A DNA stretch of 21,005 nucleotides from an uncultured Zetaproteobacteria bacterium (lineage in GTDB: Bacteria; Pseudomonadota; Zetaproteobacteria; Mariprofundales; Mariprofundaceae): the NCBI GenBank assembly GCA_913056285.1, contig CAJXNE010000014.1, positions 1 through 21,005 on the forward strand. Reading direction: 5' to 3'. The translations under genes were made by a program, and so were the position numbers. The notes beneath the pieces were generated by a model. That model saw nothing but the letters and a program-made list of their open reading frames with translations, ran no database searches and was not told where the DNA came from. This document shows positions 1 to 7,877 of this stretch, one piece after another; within the stretch, counting starts at the first letter, position 1, and the number at the start of each line of letters is the position of its first letter.

Positions 1-2
1 GC

Positions 3-551
3 GTCATTGAGGGTGACGACTACGGTGCCATGGCCGCCGTGCTGGAGCGCTTCTTTCGCGCCATTCGAGAAGATTCTATTCCGTGCCCTGACATAATGCT
101 GATTGACGGCGGACGCGGCCAATTGAGTATTGCGCTGCAATCCGCCACCGATGCAGGACTGCACAAATTAAAACTCGTTGGCGTAGCCAAAGGCGATTCG
201 CGCAAGCTCGGAGAAGAAACCCTGTGGCCCGGCTGGCTAAAGACTGGAGAAACAGGTATCGGCGCACCGGTGAAACCCGGTCGTCACTCCAACGCCCTGC
301 TGCTGATTGCCCGCGTACGGGATGAAGCGCACCGTTTTGCTGGCGCCTATATGCGCAAACGCAAGAAAAAAAGCATGTTTGTATCTGCTCTGGATGGTAT
401 CGACGGCATCGGTGCGGCCAAACGCACCACATTATTAAAACATTTCGGCGGCATCGAAGGCGTCAAAAAAGCCAGCCGCCAGCAACTGACTCAGGCGACC
501 GGCATCTCTGATAAACTGGCAGAAAAAATATTTGTATCGCTACACAAATGA
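3..551 (+). CDS. uvrC: UvrABC excinuclease subunit C, C-terminal part (5' end outside window)
   Basis: This is the last 182 residues of UvrC, the nuclease subunit of nucleotide excision repair, which cuts on both sides of a lesion after UvrB loading. The reading frame is open from base 3, so the start lies upstream of the window. Visible landmarks are the RNase H-like endonuclease core motif LIDGGRGQL (residues about 35-43 of the fragment), the family signature HSNALLLIARVRDEAHRFA, and a C-terminal pair of helix-hairpin-helix motifs (DGIDGIGAAKRTTLLKHFGG and TGISDKLAEKI) that bind DNA. A full UvrC is about 600 residues, so roughly two thirds is missing only because of the window edge. It ends with TGA and converges with the helicase gene on the other strand. 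Identification is firm from these family motifs. Confidence 0.95.
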   Translation, partial: VIEGDDYGAMAAVLERFFRAIREDSIPCPDIMLIDGGRGQLSIALQSATDAGLHKLKLVGVAKGDSRKLGEETLWPGWLKTGETGIGAPVKPGRHSNALLLIARVRDEAHRFAGAYMRKRKKKSMFVSALDGIDGIGAAKRTTLLKHFGGIEGVKKASRQQLTQATGISDKLAEKIFVSLHK

Positions 552-635
552 TGATTTCGTAAGAAGCCATCAGAGCGTCCATGGACAGACTTTTTACGAC
601 TTCATCAAGTTTATTTGTCTCGAAAATAGCCTGCG

Positions 636-2597
636 TCAGGAAATACCCAGCGCTTTGCGCATTGCGGCCATATGATCTTCAGCCTCTTCCCTGGCTTCTT
701 CGCTATCGGGATTCTTATCCACCCAACGCATCACCGACTGATCAGGCTCTTTCAGAAATGGCGACGGCGCAGCCTTTTCTTTTTGGCCGAAACGACTGCG
801 CACGCGGGCATAACTCAGCGTCAGGTAATAGCGGGCACGCGTCATGGCCACATACATCAGGCGGCGCTCCTCTTCCATGCGATTTTCTTCCAGCGCGCTG
901 GAATGCGGAAAAATGCCGTCTTCCATGCCAATCACATAGACATGGTCGAACTCTAACCCCTTGGCCGCATGTACGGTCATCAAGCGCACCTGACCGGAAG
1001 GATCGTCATCGGCCTTATCGGCCAGCAGGAAAATATGTTGCAGAAACTCTGACAAATCACCGCCGTTTTCCGTGTGCATAACCCACCAGCGGCGCAATTC
1101 CATCACATTGCCCATGCGACGTTCGGCTACTTCTTCACTATCAGCTTCAGCACGAATGGCGGCTTCCAGCAACGTCATATCCAGCAGGGCATCGAATGCC
1201 TCGTCCGCTTCTCCGTGCCTGAACTGGAATTCCAGCCCTGCCATCATATCGCCAAATTCACGTAATTTTTCTACGCGCGCATGGGATAAATCGTCATGCG
1301 TGCAGGCCCCGAGCAAGGAAACGCCTTGCAGCATGGCAAAATCGCCCAGATCGCCCAACGCTTTAGCGCCGATGCCGCGTCGGGGGCGGGCAATGGCGCG
1401 CATGAAGGCCAGATCGTCATCGGCATTGGCAATCAGGCGCAAATAGGCCAGCACATCCTGAATTTCAGCGCGGTCAAAAAAAGATAAACCGCCGCTGATA
1501 TGATAGGGTATTTGCGCTTCGCGCATGGCGATTTCGACAGCCCTGGCCTGATAGGAAGCGCGGTAGAGCACACAGAAATCATCCCAGCCCGCATCGGAGG
1601 TGGCGCAGCGCGCCTTGATATCGCCGGCCACCCGGCGCGCCTCTTCTTCCGGGTTGGGCGATTCCCATACCCGCACCGGTTTGCCCTGCCCCATATTACT
1701 ACGCAGCGTTTTGCCCAGCCGCTCCGAATTTTTGGCAATCAGCGAGTTGGACGCCGCCAGAATCGAGCCGGTGGAACGATAATTCTCCTCCAGCCGAATC
1801 ACCGTCAGAGCGGGATAATCGCGCTGCAACTGGAATAGATTTTTGACCTCCGCCCCGCGCCAACCGTAGATCGACTGATCATCATCGCCCACCACCGTCA
1901 AATTGCCGTCTTCGGGCACCAGCAGCCGAACCCAGGCATACTGAATGCGTGAGGAATCCTGATATTCATCGACCAGAAAATGGCGCGCCCGCGCCTGCCA
2001 CAGGGCGCGCACATCGGCATGTTCTTCGAGAATAGAAATCGGCAGCACCATCAAATCATCAAAATCCACCGCATTCATGCGTTGCAGCAATTCATCATAG
2101 TGCGCCCGGATATCAGCCAACTGATTCTCATGCTGCTCAATCAAGCCATTTTTCAGCAAGGAAATGCGAGACAGGGTGCGATCGACCTGATCTGCATCGG
2201 CAGGTAGTTTCATCTCGGACAACACCGATTTCATAGCCGATTTCTGCTCGGCCCCGGCGAAAATAGACACATTGGCACGCCGCCCTGTCAGTGTTGCATG
2301 CTCGCGCACAATCGCCAACCCAAGCGAATGGAAGGTACAGATACGCAAGCGATTCGATTTATCGCCAAGCCGCTCTTGCAACCGCGCCCGCATTTCTCGC
2401 GCCGCCTTGTTGGTAAAGGTCACCGCTGTGATTGCATCTTCGGGCACGTCGCGCTCCACCAGCGCGGCAATGCGTTCGGTAATCACGCGCGTTTTGCCGG
2501 AACCGGCTCCGGCCAGCACCAGCAACGGCCCGCCACGATGAAAGACAGCGCGGTATTGTTCCTCATTAAGCTGAGATGTGGATGACGGTGAGGGCAT
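636..2597 (-). CDS. rep: Rep/UvrD-family superfamily 1 ATP-dependent DNA helicase
   Basis: A 653-residue SF1A 3'-5' DNA helicase. All the expected motifs are present in order: Walker A GAGSGKT (residues about 30-36), motif Ia TFTNKAAREM, Walker B VDEYQDSS, motif III GDDDQSIYGWRGA, motif IV LEENYRST, motif V MTVHAAKGLEFDHV and motif VI MYVAMTRAR. The length matches E. coli Rep (about 670) better than UvrD (about 720), and the N-terminal wording is Rep-like, but Rep, PcrA and UvrD are hard to separate by eye. Such helicases restart or clear replication forks and strip proteins from DNA. I chose the ATG at 2597, which begins just before the conserved LNEEQ segment. A TTG at 2633 would add 12 residues, but neither start has a well-placed SD; the nearest purine run lies about 21 bases before the ATG. 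It converges on uvrC. Confidence 0.92.
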   Translation of the reverse strand: MPSPSSTSQLNEEQYRAVFHRGGPLLVLAGAGSGKTRVITERIAALVERDVPEDAITAVTFTNKAAREMRARLQERLGDKSNRLRICTFHSLGLAIVREHATLTGRRANVSIFAGAEQKSAMKSVLSEMKLPADADQVDRTLSRISLLKNGLIEQHENQLADIRAHYDELLQRMNAVDFDDLMVLPISILEEHADVRALWQARARHFLVDEYQDSSRIQYAWVRLLVPEDGNLTVVGDDDQSIYGWRGAEVKNLFQLQRDYPALTVIRLEENYRSTGSILAASNSLIAKNSERLGKTLRSNMGQGKPVRVWESPNPEEEARRVAGDIKARCATSDAGWDDFCVLYRASYQARAVEIAMREAQIPYHISGGLSFFDRAEIQDVLAYLRLIANADDDLAFMRAIARPRRGIGAKALGDLGDFAMLQGVSLLGACTHDDLSHARVEKLREFGDMMAGLEFQFRHGEADEAFDALLDMTLLEAAIRAEADSEEVAERRMGNVMELRRWWVMHTENGGDLSEFLQHIFLLADKADDDPSGQVRLMTVHAAKGLEFDHVYVIGMEDGIFPHSSALEENRMEEERRLMYVAMTRARYYLTLSYARVRSRFGQKEKAAPSPFLKEPDQSVMRWVDKNPDSEEAREEAEDHMAAMRKALGIS

Positions 2598-2671
2598 GGC
2601 AGCGCAGCTTAGGGTTGGCCTTCCTAATCGCAAGCGCAGGATTTATAGTTGTGCGAATCTATTAGTTTTTT

Positions 2672-2691
2672 GTAACTATTCAGATAGTTAC
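2672..2691. promoter_or_regulatory. Perfect 8-bp inverted repeat, possible operator upstream of the phosphomutase gene
   Basis: GTAACTAT and its exact reverse complement ATAGTTAC flank a four-base spacer, ending 26 bases before the TTG start of the mutase. The surrounding sequence is AT-rich. A weak sigma-70-like pair (TTGTAA at 2670-2675, TCTAAA at 2692-2697, 16-base spacer) would place the palindrome between the -35 and -10 boxes, the usual place for a repressor site. It could also be a hairpin in the leader of either divergent gene. The palindrome is seen directly; the regulatory role is inferred. Confidence 0.45.
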
Positions 2692-2704
2692 TCTAAATTA
2701 CCGC

Positions 2705-2710
2705 AAAGGA
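2705..2710 (+). promoter_or_regulatory. SD sequence that supports a TTG start
   Basis: AAAGGA sits 7 bases before the TTG at 2718. No in-frame ATG or GTG precedes the conserved FREYDIRG segment that every family member needs, so this SD decides in favour of the unusual TTG start. Confidence 0.75.
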
Positions 2711-2717
2711 CGCCATC

Positions 2718-4079
2718 TTGAAGCAGTTTCCACATCATGCATTTCGGGAATATGATATTCGCGGCATTGCCGGCGCCGATATCACCGAAGAACTGGCCTA
2801 CCGGCTCGGTAAGGCGTATGCCGCCATGCTACCGGCTGATGAAAAACGTGATATTGCTGTGGGGCGTGACGTGCGCCTCTCCGGCCCGGTTCTGCAAGCC
2901 GCCGTGATGCGTGGCTTGACCGATGCCGGACGAAACGTCGTTGATATAGGCGTCAACCCTACGCCGCTGGCCTATTATGCTGTTTGCCGGCTTGATATGG
3001 GCGGCTGCATCATGGTCACAGCCAGCCATAATCCCGGCGAATATAACGGTTTTAAAATGATGATCGGAAAATCCAGTCTGTACGGCGATGACATTCAGAT
3101 CCTAAAATCGCTGATGCAGCAAAATCTGCCCGCTTCGAACTGCTCCGGCACGATCTCCGAACAAGATGTGGTGGAAGACTATAGCCGCTTTGTCAGCGCA
3201 GATTGCCCGCTTGCCCACCCGCTCAAAGTGGTGATTGATGCTGGCAACGGCCCCTCTGGCCTTGTAGCTGCTCCGATATACCGACGTCTGGGGTGCGAAG
3301 TGATTGAACTCTATTGCAAGCCGGATGGCAGCTTCCCCAATCATCATCCCGACCCGACCATTGCCGAAAACATGGCCGATCTGGCCAATACAGTGCGCCA
3401 GCACAGTGCAAACCTCGGCATTGCCTTTGATGGCGATGGCGATCGGATTGGTATCGTTGATGAAAACGGAGACATCATCTGGGCCGATATGCTGCTGCTG
3501 TGTCTGGCCCGGCATCTGCTGAACACACATCCCGGCGCCACGATCATATCCGAAGTGAAATGTTCGCAGCATATGTATAACGGCATCGAAGCCGCAGGCG
3601 GCAAGCCAATTATGTGGCGCACCGGCCATTCGCCGATCAAAGCCAAGATGAAAGAAACCGGCGCCCTGCTGGCCGGTGAAATGAGCGGCCATATGTTTTT
3701 CGCTGATCGATTCTTCGGCTTTGATGATGCCGCTTATGCAGGGGCTCGCGTCATGCAAATGCTGACGGAAACTGGCAAGACATTTTCCGAATTATTACAG
3801 GATGTGCCGCATGCCGAAACCACGCCGGAGATTCGCATTGATTGTAGCGATGATCGAAAATTCGATGTGGTAAACGAAGCCATCGCCCATTTTTCCAGGC
3901 AGGGTTATGAGATAATCAACACCGACGGCATGCGCATTAACTTCGGTGATGGCTGGGGACTGTTGCGCGCATCCAATACACAACCTGCGCTGGTGATGCG
4001 CTTTGAAGCACCGGATCAGGATAGATTACAAGAGATCCGAAATCTGATTGAGCATTGGCTCAAACATCAAGTGAAATAA
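2718..4079 (+). CDS. algC: Phosphomannomutase/phosphoglucomutase
   Basis: A 453-residue alpha-D-phosphohexomutase of the AlgC/ManB type. It interconverts 1- and 6-phosphates of mannose or glucose and supplies precursors for nucleotide sugars used in LPS, exopolysaccharide and glycans. The four domains are marked by the phosphoserine loop TASHNP (Ser about 103), the magnesium loop DGDGDR (about 242-247), the sugar-recognition loop GEMSGH (about 320) and the phosphate-binding loop RASNTQP near the C-terminus. The length is normal for Pseudomonas AlgC (about 463). The start is TTG with an AAAGGA SD. The gene stands alone, divergent from the helicase and convergent with the flagellar cluster. GEMSGH and the overall wording fit the dual-specificity PMM/PGM group; the symbol algC is used for family membership, not for an alginate role. 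Confidence 0.92.
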   Translation: MKQFPHHAFREYDIRGIAGADITEELAYRLGKAYAAMLPADEKRDIAVGRDVRLSGPVLQAAVMRGLTDAGRNVVDIGVNPTPLAYYAVCRLDMGGCIMVTASHNPGEYNGFKMMIGKSSLYGDDIQILKSLMQQNLPASNCSGTISEQDVVEDYSRFVSADCPLAHPLKVVIDAGNGPSGLVAAPIYRRLGCEVIELYCKPDGSFPNHHPDPTIAENMADLANTVRQHSANLGIAFDGDGDRIGIVDENGDIIWADMLLLCLARHLLNTHPGATIISEVKCSQHMYNGIEAAGGKPIMWRTGHSPIKAKMKETGALLAGEMSGHMFFADRFFGFDDAAYAGARVMQMLTETGKTFSELLQDVPHAETTPEIRIDCSDDRKFDVVNEAIAHFSRQGYEIINTDGMRINFGDGWGLLRASNTQPALVMRFEAPDQDRLQEIRNLIEHWLKHQVK

Positions 4080-4104
4080 ACACCCCCGCATGCAGGATGC
4101 CATG

Positions 4105-4446
4105 CTAATGCGTATAAATTTGCTCTGCCATCGCCTTTGAGCGCCGCGCAGATTTCTGGCCGGACTCCAGACTATGAATGTCTTCATTAACTGCCCCCAT
4201 CTTATGGGATAACAGTCGCATGGTGCGACGATGGTAAATGTCCAACTGTACCAGTTCAGCCATCACATGAGATGAACTGTCAACTGCATCGATCTGATGC
4301 AAAAGTTGAGAATAATCCATCGCTATCTGAGCCGCCTGCTGCCACTGACGATGCTGAACTGCCTTATTTAGCTTTTCCAGCTTTTCCCGACATGCAGAGA
4401 CCAGATGCAATGCACTAACCGTTGACGGCCCGCCTGAATCACTCAT
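4105..4446 (-). CDS. fliT: FliT-like flagellar chaperone
   Basis: A 113-residue, mostly helical, charged protein without membrane segments or a signal peptide. Its size, predicted helical character and place directly after fliS, with an ATGA overlap at 4443-4446, match FliT, the small export chaperone that binds the filament cap FliD and keeps it unfolded for the flagellar type III exporter. FliT sequences diverge strongly and I see no diagnostic motif, so the name rests mainly on context and length. It is the last gene of the flagellin-flaG-fliD-fliS cluster and converges on the mutase gene, with only 25 bases between the stop codons. Those bases hold a small GCATG/CATGC inverted repeat but no T-tract. 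An alternative is an unrelated helical protein co-transcribed with fliS. Confidence 0.6.
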   Translation of the reverse strand: MSDSGGPSTVSALHLVSACREKLEKLNKAVQHRQWQQAAQIAMDYSQLLHQIDAVDSSSHVMAELVQLDIYHRRTMRLLSHKMGAVNEDIHSLESGQKSARRSKAMAEQIYTH

Positions 4447-4847
4447 CCAACAGCAACTTGAAGATGTGATTGTGATTGATGATTCTTTTGAGCGGATAAT
4501 TGCATCCAGCCCTCGCGCAACTCCTGAACCAGACGCATCACTTCATCCAGGTGCTGCGTTGACCCGGAGCATAAGCCCTCTGTTACCCTGTTCATCATAT
4601 ATGCATACAGACTGGCAAGACTCTGAGCAATATCGGCGCCCTCTTCCATATTCAGGCTGGTGGATAATTCGAACAGCGCCTCCATAGCACGACCTGCATG
4701 ATCGGCTTCTGCTTGCATGTCTCCGGCCAGAACTGCCATTCTGGAGCGTCCGAGTGATTTATATAATGCCTCATAGGTCAGCAGCACCAAACCCAACGGA
4801 CCGGCCCCTTCTACCTGATTTCCCTGATATGCCTGATATCGTGTCAT
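4443..4847 (-). CDS. fliS: Flagellar export chaperone FliS
   Basis: A 134-residue flagellin-specific chaperone. FliS wraps the disordered C-terminus of flagellin in the cytoplasm, prevents early polymerisation and hands it to the export gate. Family signatures visible are YQAYQGNQVEGAGPLGLVLLTYEAL at the N-terminus (here split: YQAYQGNQVE followed by PLGLVLLTYEAL), the SLNMEEGADIAQSLASLYAYM helix pair in the middle (around ADIAQSLASLYAYMMNR), and a C-terminal LVQELREGW helix. I chose the ATG at 4847 because GGAGG lies 5 bases upstream; the ATG at 4859 would consume that SD as codons. A 214-base gap separates it from the fliD stop, larger than elsewhere in the cluster. The stop overlaps the next gene by ATGA, suggesting coupled translation. 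Confidence 0.93.
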   Translation of the reverse strand: MTRYQAYQGNQVEGAGPLGLVLLTYEALYKSLGRSRMAVLAGDMQAEADHAGRAMEALFELSTSLNMEEGADIAQSLASLYAYMMNRVTEGLCSGSTQHLDEVMRLVQELREGWMQLSAQKNHQSQSHLQVAVG

Positions 4848-4852
4848 TTTTG

Positions 4853-4857
4853 CCTCC
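4853..4857 (-). promoter_or_regulatory. SD that fixes the fliS start at 4847
   Basis: GGAGG on the minus strand lies 5 bases before ATG 4847. The upstream ATG at 4859 would have this SD inside its own coding sequence, and it lacks an SD of its own. Confidence 0.7.
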
Positions 4858-4875
4858 ATGCGGTTTGTTTTGATT

Positions 4876-4890
4876 GAGCGATCATCGCTC
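4876..4890. repeat. 15-bp palindrome GAGCGATCATCGCTC upstream of fliS
   Basis: Seven bases on each side of a central C are exact reverse complements. As RNA it can form a five-base-pair stem with a five-base loop about 17 bases before the fliS SD. Half of it (ATCGCTCTG) recurs at 4979-4987. The remainder of the 4860-5073 gap is AT-rich and shows no credible gene. A protein-binding site or leader hairpin are both possible. Confidence 0.4.
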
Positions 4891-5073
4891 TGTCCGGTTA
4901 TATATACGTATCGGTTAAAAATGGTCGAACTAAAATAAAAACTTCAACTATTTGCATGTATCGGCAACCAGAAAACAGATCGCTCTGCAACGGCAAGGCG
5001 GCATACTGTTTATATCCTGATACGGAAAAAGCATCTGAACAAACAACGCTTATAAACTGTAAGTAGCCGTCAA

Positions 5074-7423
5074 TCAGGCAGCACGAGCGCTGGCCAAACC
5101 GTTTATCTGAGAAAGGTAGCTGCTGGAATTCTGCAGTGTCGACATCGTATTCTGCATCGCATTGAACTGATTAGTAAGAGACACTCGCTGTTGCTTCATT
5201 TGCCTGGTCAGTGCATCCATTTTCGCAGTCAGACTGTCAAATGTCGTCTGCTCCTGCATGATACTGTTCTGGATCAGACCGGTTACAGGATTGGCGTACT
5301 GATCCAGAGTACCATCAAAGGCTGCTGCAATACCGATGCCTACGGTAAGATCACCCACAGCACCGGTTGTTGTGCCACTATATAATAGCGCCAGCCCATC
5401 AACATTCCCGGTTGTACCACGCAGCATCTGGCCGATCCCCGTCGCTGCCAGCCCGTTGATGGTTCCGGTCACATCCGTTCCGGCAACGGTTTGATTCGCA
5501 ATACCCAAACCATTCGCACTTTGCGTGATGCTGAATCCACTACCCGCGCCATAAGAGGTTGATTCAATGGCTATTGCATTACCTGAGACTACCGCCTGAG
5601 CAGGCAAGGCATAACGCCCTTCAGTAACAATCGTATCTGCACCTAAAGCCAACGTACCGCCGCCTTCATTGTTGGCGGTCAGGCCAACGGCAAGCTGGCT
5701 GTCACCCGTAGTAGTATCTGTCAACGTCACTTTGCCGGTCGCATCTATGGTTGCACCAACTTCCTGATTAAAGGCAGATTGTATCGCTGTGAGCAAGGTT
5801 GAAACAGTATCAGTAGCCGGATTCAACACGGTAAATGTACTGTTTACCGACACACCTGAACGTCGAGTACCACTGATACTGATCGTATCCCCGGCTGCAA
5901 CACCCAGCCCCAGAGCAGACAGCGTCGTGGCGCCGGTAGCCGGCAATCCACCTGCAGTCAGGGCTGTAGAAAGCTGATGCTGCTCGGTGTAATCGGTCGA
6001 TAGCTCTGCATTGAGTGCACTGATTATCTGACTCTGCGTCTGCCCGGCAGTCAGATTTACCACTGCCTGACGTGAGGTTCCCGTATCTGTGATGGTAACG
6101 GCTTCATTGGCGGCCAGACCGGCCGTCAGATCGGTAGCTCCAGTCAAGGCCGCTTTACTCGCAGCTTGTGTAACATTCACACTATATGTGCCTGATGGGG
6201 TTGTTAATCCATTGGTCAAAAACTGTAGACTATTATTGGCGCTACTGCCCTGGGCCACAAAAACATCGCGAATAGCCGTCGGATCATTCGCCAGAAATGT
6301 ACCAAAACGATTTTCATTAATCATCAACTGGCCGTTTACATCCGGCTCTACACCAATCATCACCAAGCTGTTTCTGTCGGATGTCAGGCCGGGCACGCTC
6401 TTGAGCAGGCTATTCGACAAGGTGCTCTGGATCGTAGTCAGTAGCGGATCTCCTGATAAAATACCGCTAGTATTGGTATTCGGATCGAACTTAAACTGAT
6501 CGCTGATCATAGTCTGCAGACTGTTATAGGCGTCCACAAAGGACTGAACATTGCCCCGGAGAGCCTGCTGGTCAACGCCGATATTCATACTCACTGTCAC
6601 AGCGGGATCGGCCTGCTTAAGACTCAGCGTCACGCCGGAAAGTGCATCGGTAATGGTATTGGTTGAACGTGTCAGACTCAGCCCATCAATCGAAATCTGC
6701 GCATCTTGCGCGGGCTGCAAAGATTGATAGGCGTTGGTTTGTCCGGTCGCTCCCAACTGCAATGTCGCCAGCGACCCCGCCGCATCCAGATTGGCGCCGG
6801 AAAGCGTAAAGCCTGTTGCACCGGTTGTATCCGATGCCAGAATCAGGCGGAAATCATTGCTGCCAACCTTCATCACCGATGCGCTCACACCTGTCGCGGA
6901 TGCTCCGGTATTCAACTGGTTGATATTGGCTGCAATGTCATTGAGGGAATCAGAAGTACTGACAGTCACCGTGGAGCCTGCCAGCTGGAACGAGCCACTC
7001 AGGCTCATAGCTGCTGGCCACAGCCGTACCCGTGCTGTCTTTGACGGCAACGGAGGATGATATCCGTTCCGCCTGCGCTACCTGTGAAACAATGATATTA
7101 TGCTGACCTGCCGTCACACCCGATGTGCCGCTGACATCAAGCAGCGAAGAAGCAGTAACCGCAGAAGAGCTGCTGGCAAGGCTGGCCGTGTATCCGAAAA
7201 AAGCGGTGCTATCCGCCATGCCGGTAGCCGTATTGCGCAGGCTGCTGACTGCATCATTGATCTTGACCAGCGCATCCTGCCTGGCCGTAATCGCATCCTG
7301 CTTCTTTTGTAATTGACTGATTTCAAATTTTTTAATGCCCAGCAAGCCATCGACGGCTCCCTGGGCATCAAAGCCGGCCACCTGGCCGGATACTAGACTT
7401 GAGATCGAACTCGAAACGGGCAT
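5074..7423 (-). pseudogene. fliD: Flagellar filament cap protein FliD, interrupted by a frameshift
   Basis: FliD (hook-associated protein 2) caps the filament tip and folds exported flagellin. The N-terminal part reads from ATG 7423 (weak AAGG SD, two bases after the flaG stop) and carries the FliD_N pattern (GQVAGFDAQGAVDGLL, then helices with SQLQKKQDAITARQDAL and VSQVAQAERI). In that frame it stops at 6950. The rest of the protein continues in the next frame, from about 7008 to the stop at 5074, with flagellin IN-type segments (DSLNDIAANINQL; QTQSQIISALNAEL) and a FliD_C end (LTNQFNAMQNTMSTLQNSSS). Dropping one T at 7009 joins VASS to MSLSGSFQLAG smoothly and gives 782 residues, well above the usual 450-500. 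Both halves are otherwise uninterrupted, so the shift is recent, a sequencing error, or bypassed in the cell. No slippery heptamer or homopolymer is present at the junction. Confidence 0.88.
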
Positions 7424-7425
7424 GG

Positions 7426-7803
7426 CTACGCCTTTTTATCCAGAAACAATCCGATCATTTCACGCATATAAATCTGGTGCTGAATAAAATCCTTCGATGG
7501 CAATTGCCGAATTACAACGCCACTGGACTTATCTGTCACCTGAACAACCAATTGACCCAGTTGCTCTTCATAACCGAACGAAATATTTTCATTGGAGCCG
7601 GCCAGCTGTGCATTTGCATGCTGCACTGCCCTTTGTACATCCTGTACTGATACTTTCTGTTCGGCATTGTTCTGTACTACCTGTTCAGCCGAGACGGAGG
7701 GTGATGCCTGTTGCTGATTCCCCGATCTGGCTACAGCTGCTCCCATATTCGGTGAAGAAAGCACAGGGCTGGTATGCATACTTGCTGCATCAATAATAGC
7801 CAT
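7426..7803 (-). CDS. flaG: FlaG family flagellar protein
   Basis: A 125-residue FlaG protein. The N-terminal half (about residues 1-60) is low-complexity and Gln/Ser/Ala-rich, probably disordered. The C-terminal half has the family pattern ISFGYEEQLGQLVVQVTDKS followed by GVVIRQLPSKDFI and a short RE..GLFLDKKA tail. FlaG is found beside flagellin and fliD in polar flagellates and influences filament length; its biochemistry is not settled. The ATG at 7803 has a perfect AAAGGAGGT SD about 8 bases upstream, the strongest in the window. The stop lies two bases before the fliD ATG, so the two are probably translationally coupled. No separate sigma-28 promoter is seen between flagellin and flaG, so transcription likely reads through the stem-loop at 7843-7864. 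Confidence 0.92.
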   Translation of the reverse strand: MAIIDAASMHTSPVLSSPNMGAAVARSGNQQQASPSVSAEQVVQNNAEQKVSVQDVQRAVQHANAQLAGSNENISFGYEEQLGQLVVQVTDKSSGVVIRQLPSKDFIQHQIYMREMIGLFLDKKA

Positions 7804-7842
7804 GATCTTTTACCTCCTTTACCTTTTTTATTGGAACTTAAT

Positions 7843-7864
7843 CCTCTCCCGTTACCGGGAGAGG
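7843..7864 (-). terminator. Strong stem-loop after flagellin, probable partial terminator or 3'-end stabiliser
   Basis: CCTCTCCCG and CGGGAGAGG form a perfect nine-base-pair GC-rich stem with a four-base loop, 14 bases past the flagellin stop codon. On the minus strand it is followed by ATTAAGTTCC, not a clean U-run, so termination is probably incomplete. That would let some transcripts continue into flaG and fliD while keeping flagellin mRNA in excess. Confidence 0.6.
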
Positions 7865-7877
7865 ACTAGTCTGCCTC

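Noticed and set aside
577..595. GTCCATGGAC palindrome followed by a T-run as the uvrC terminator
   Set aside because: The palindrome has no loop, so it cannot form a stable hairpin, and the T-run (five bases) is separated from it.
4958..4965. GCCGATAC on the minus strand upstream of fliS, resembling a sigma-28 -10 box
   Set aside because: No TAAA-like -35 occurs at the needed 15-base distance (AGCG is there instead), so it was not called a promoter.
7000..7020. Programmed ribosomal frameshift in fliD
   Set aside because: The junction has no slippery heptamer, no stop codon in the shift site as in prfB, and no strong SD or pseudoknot that I can see. A mutation or sequencing error is simpler.
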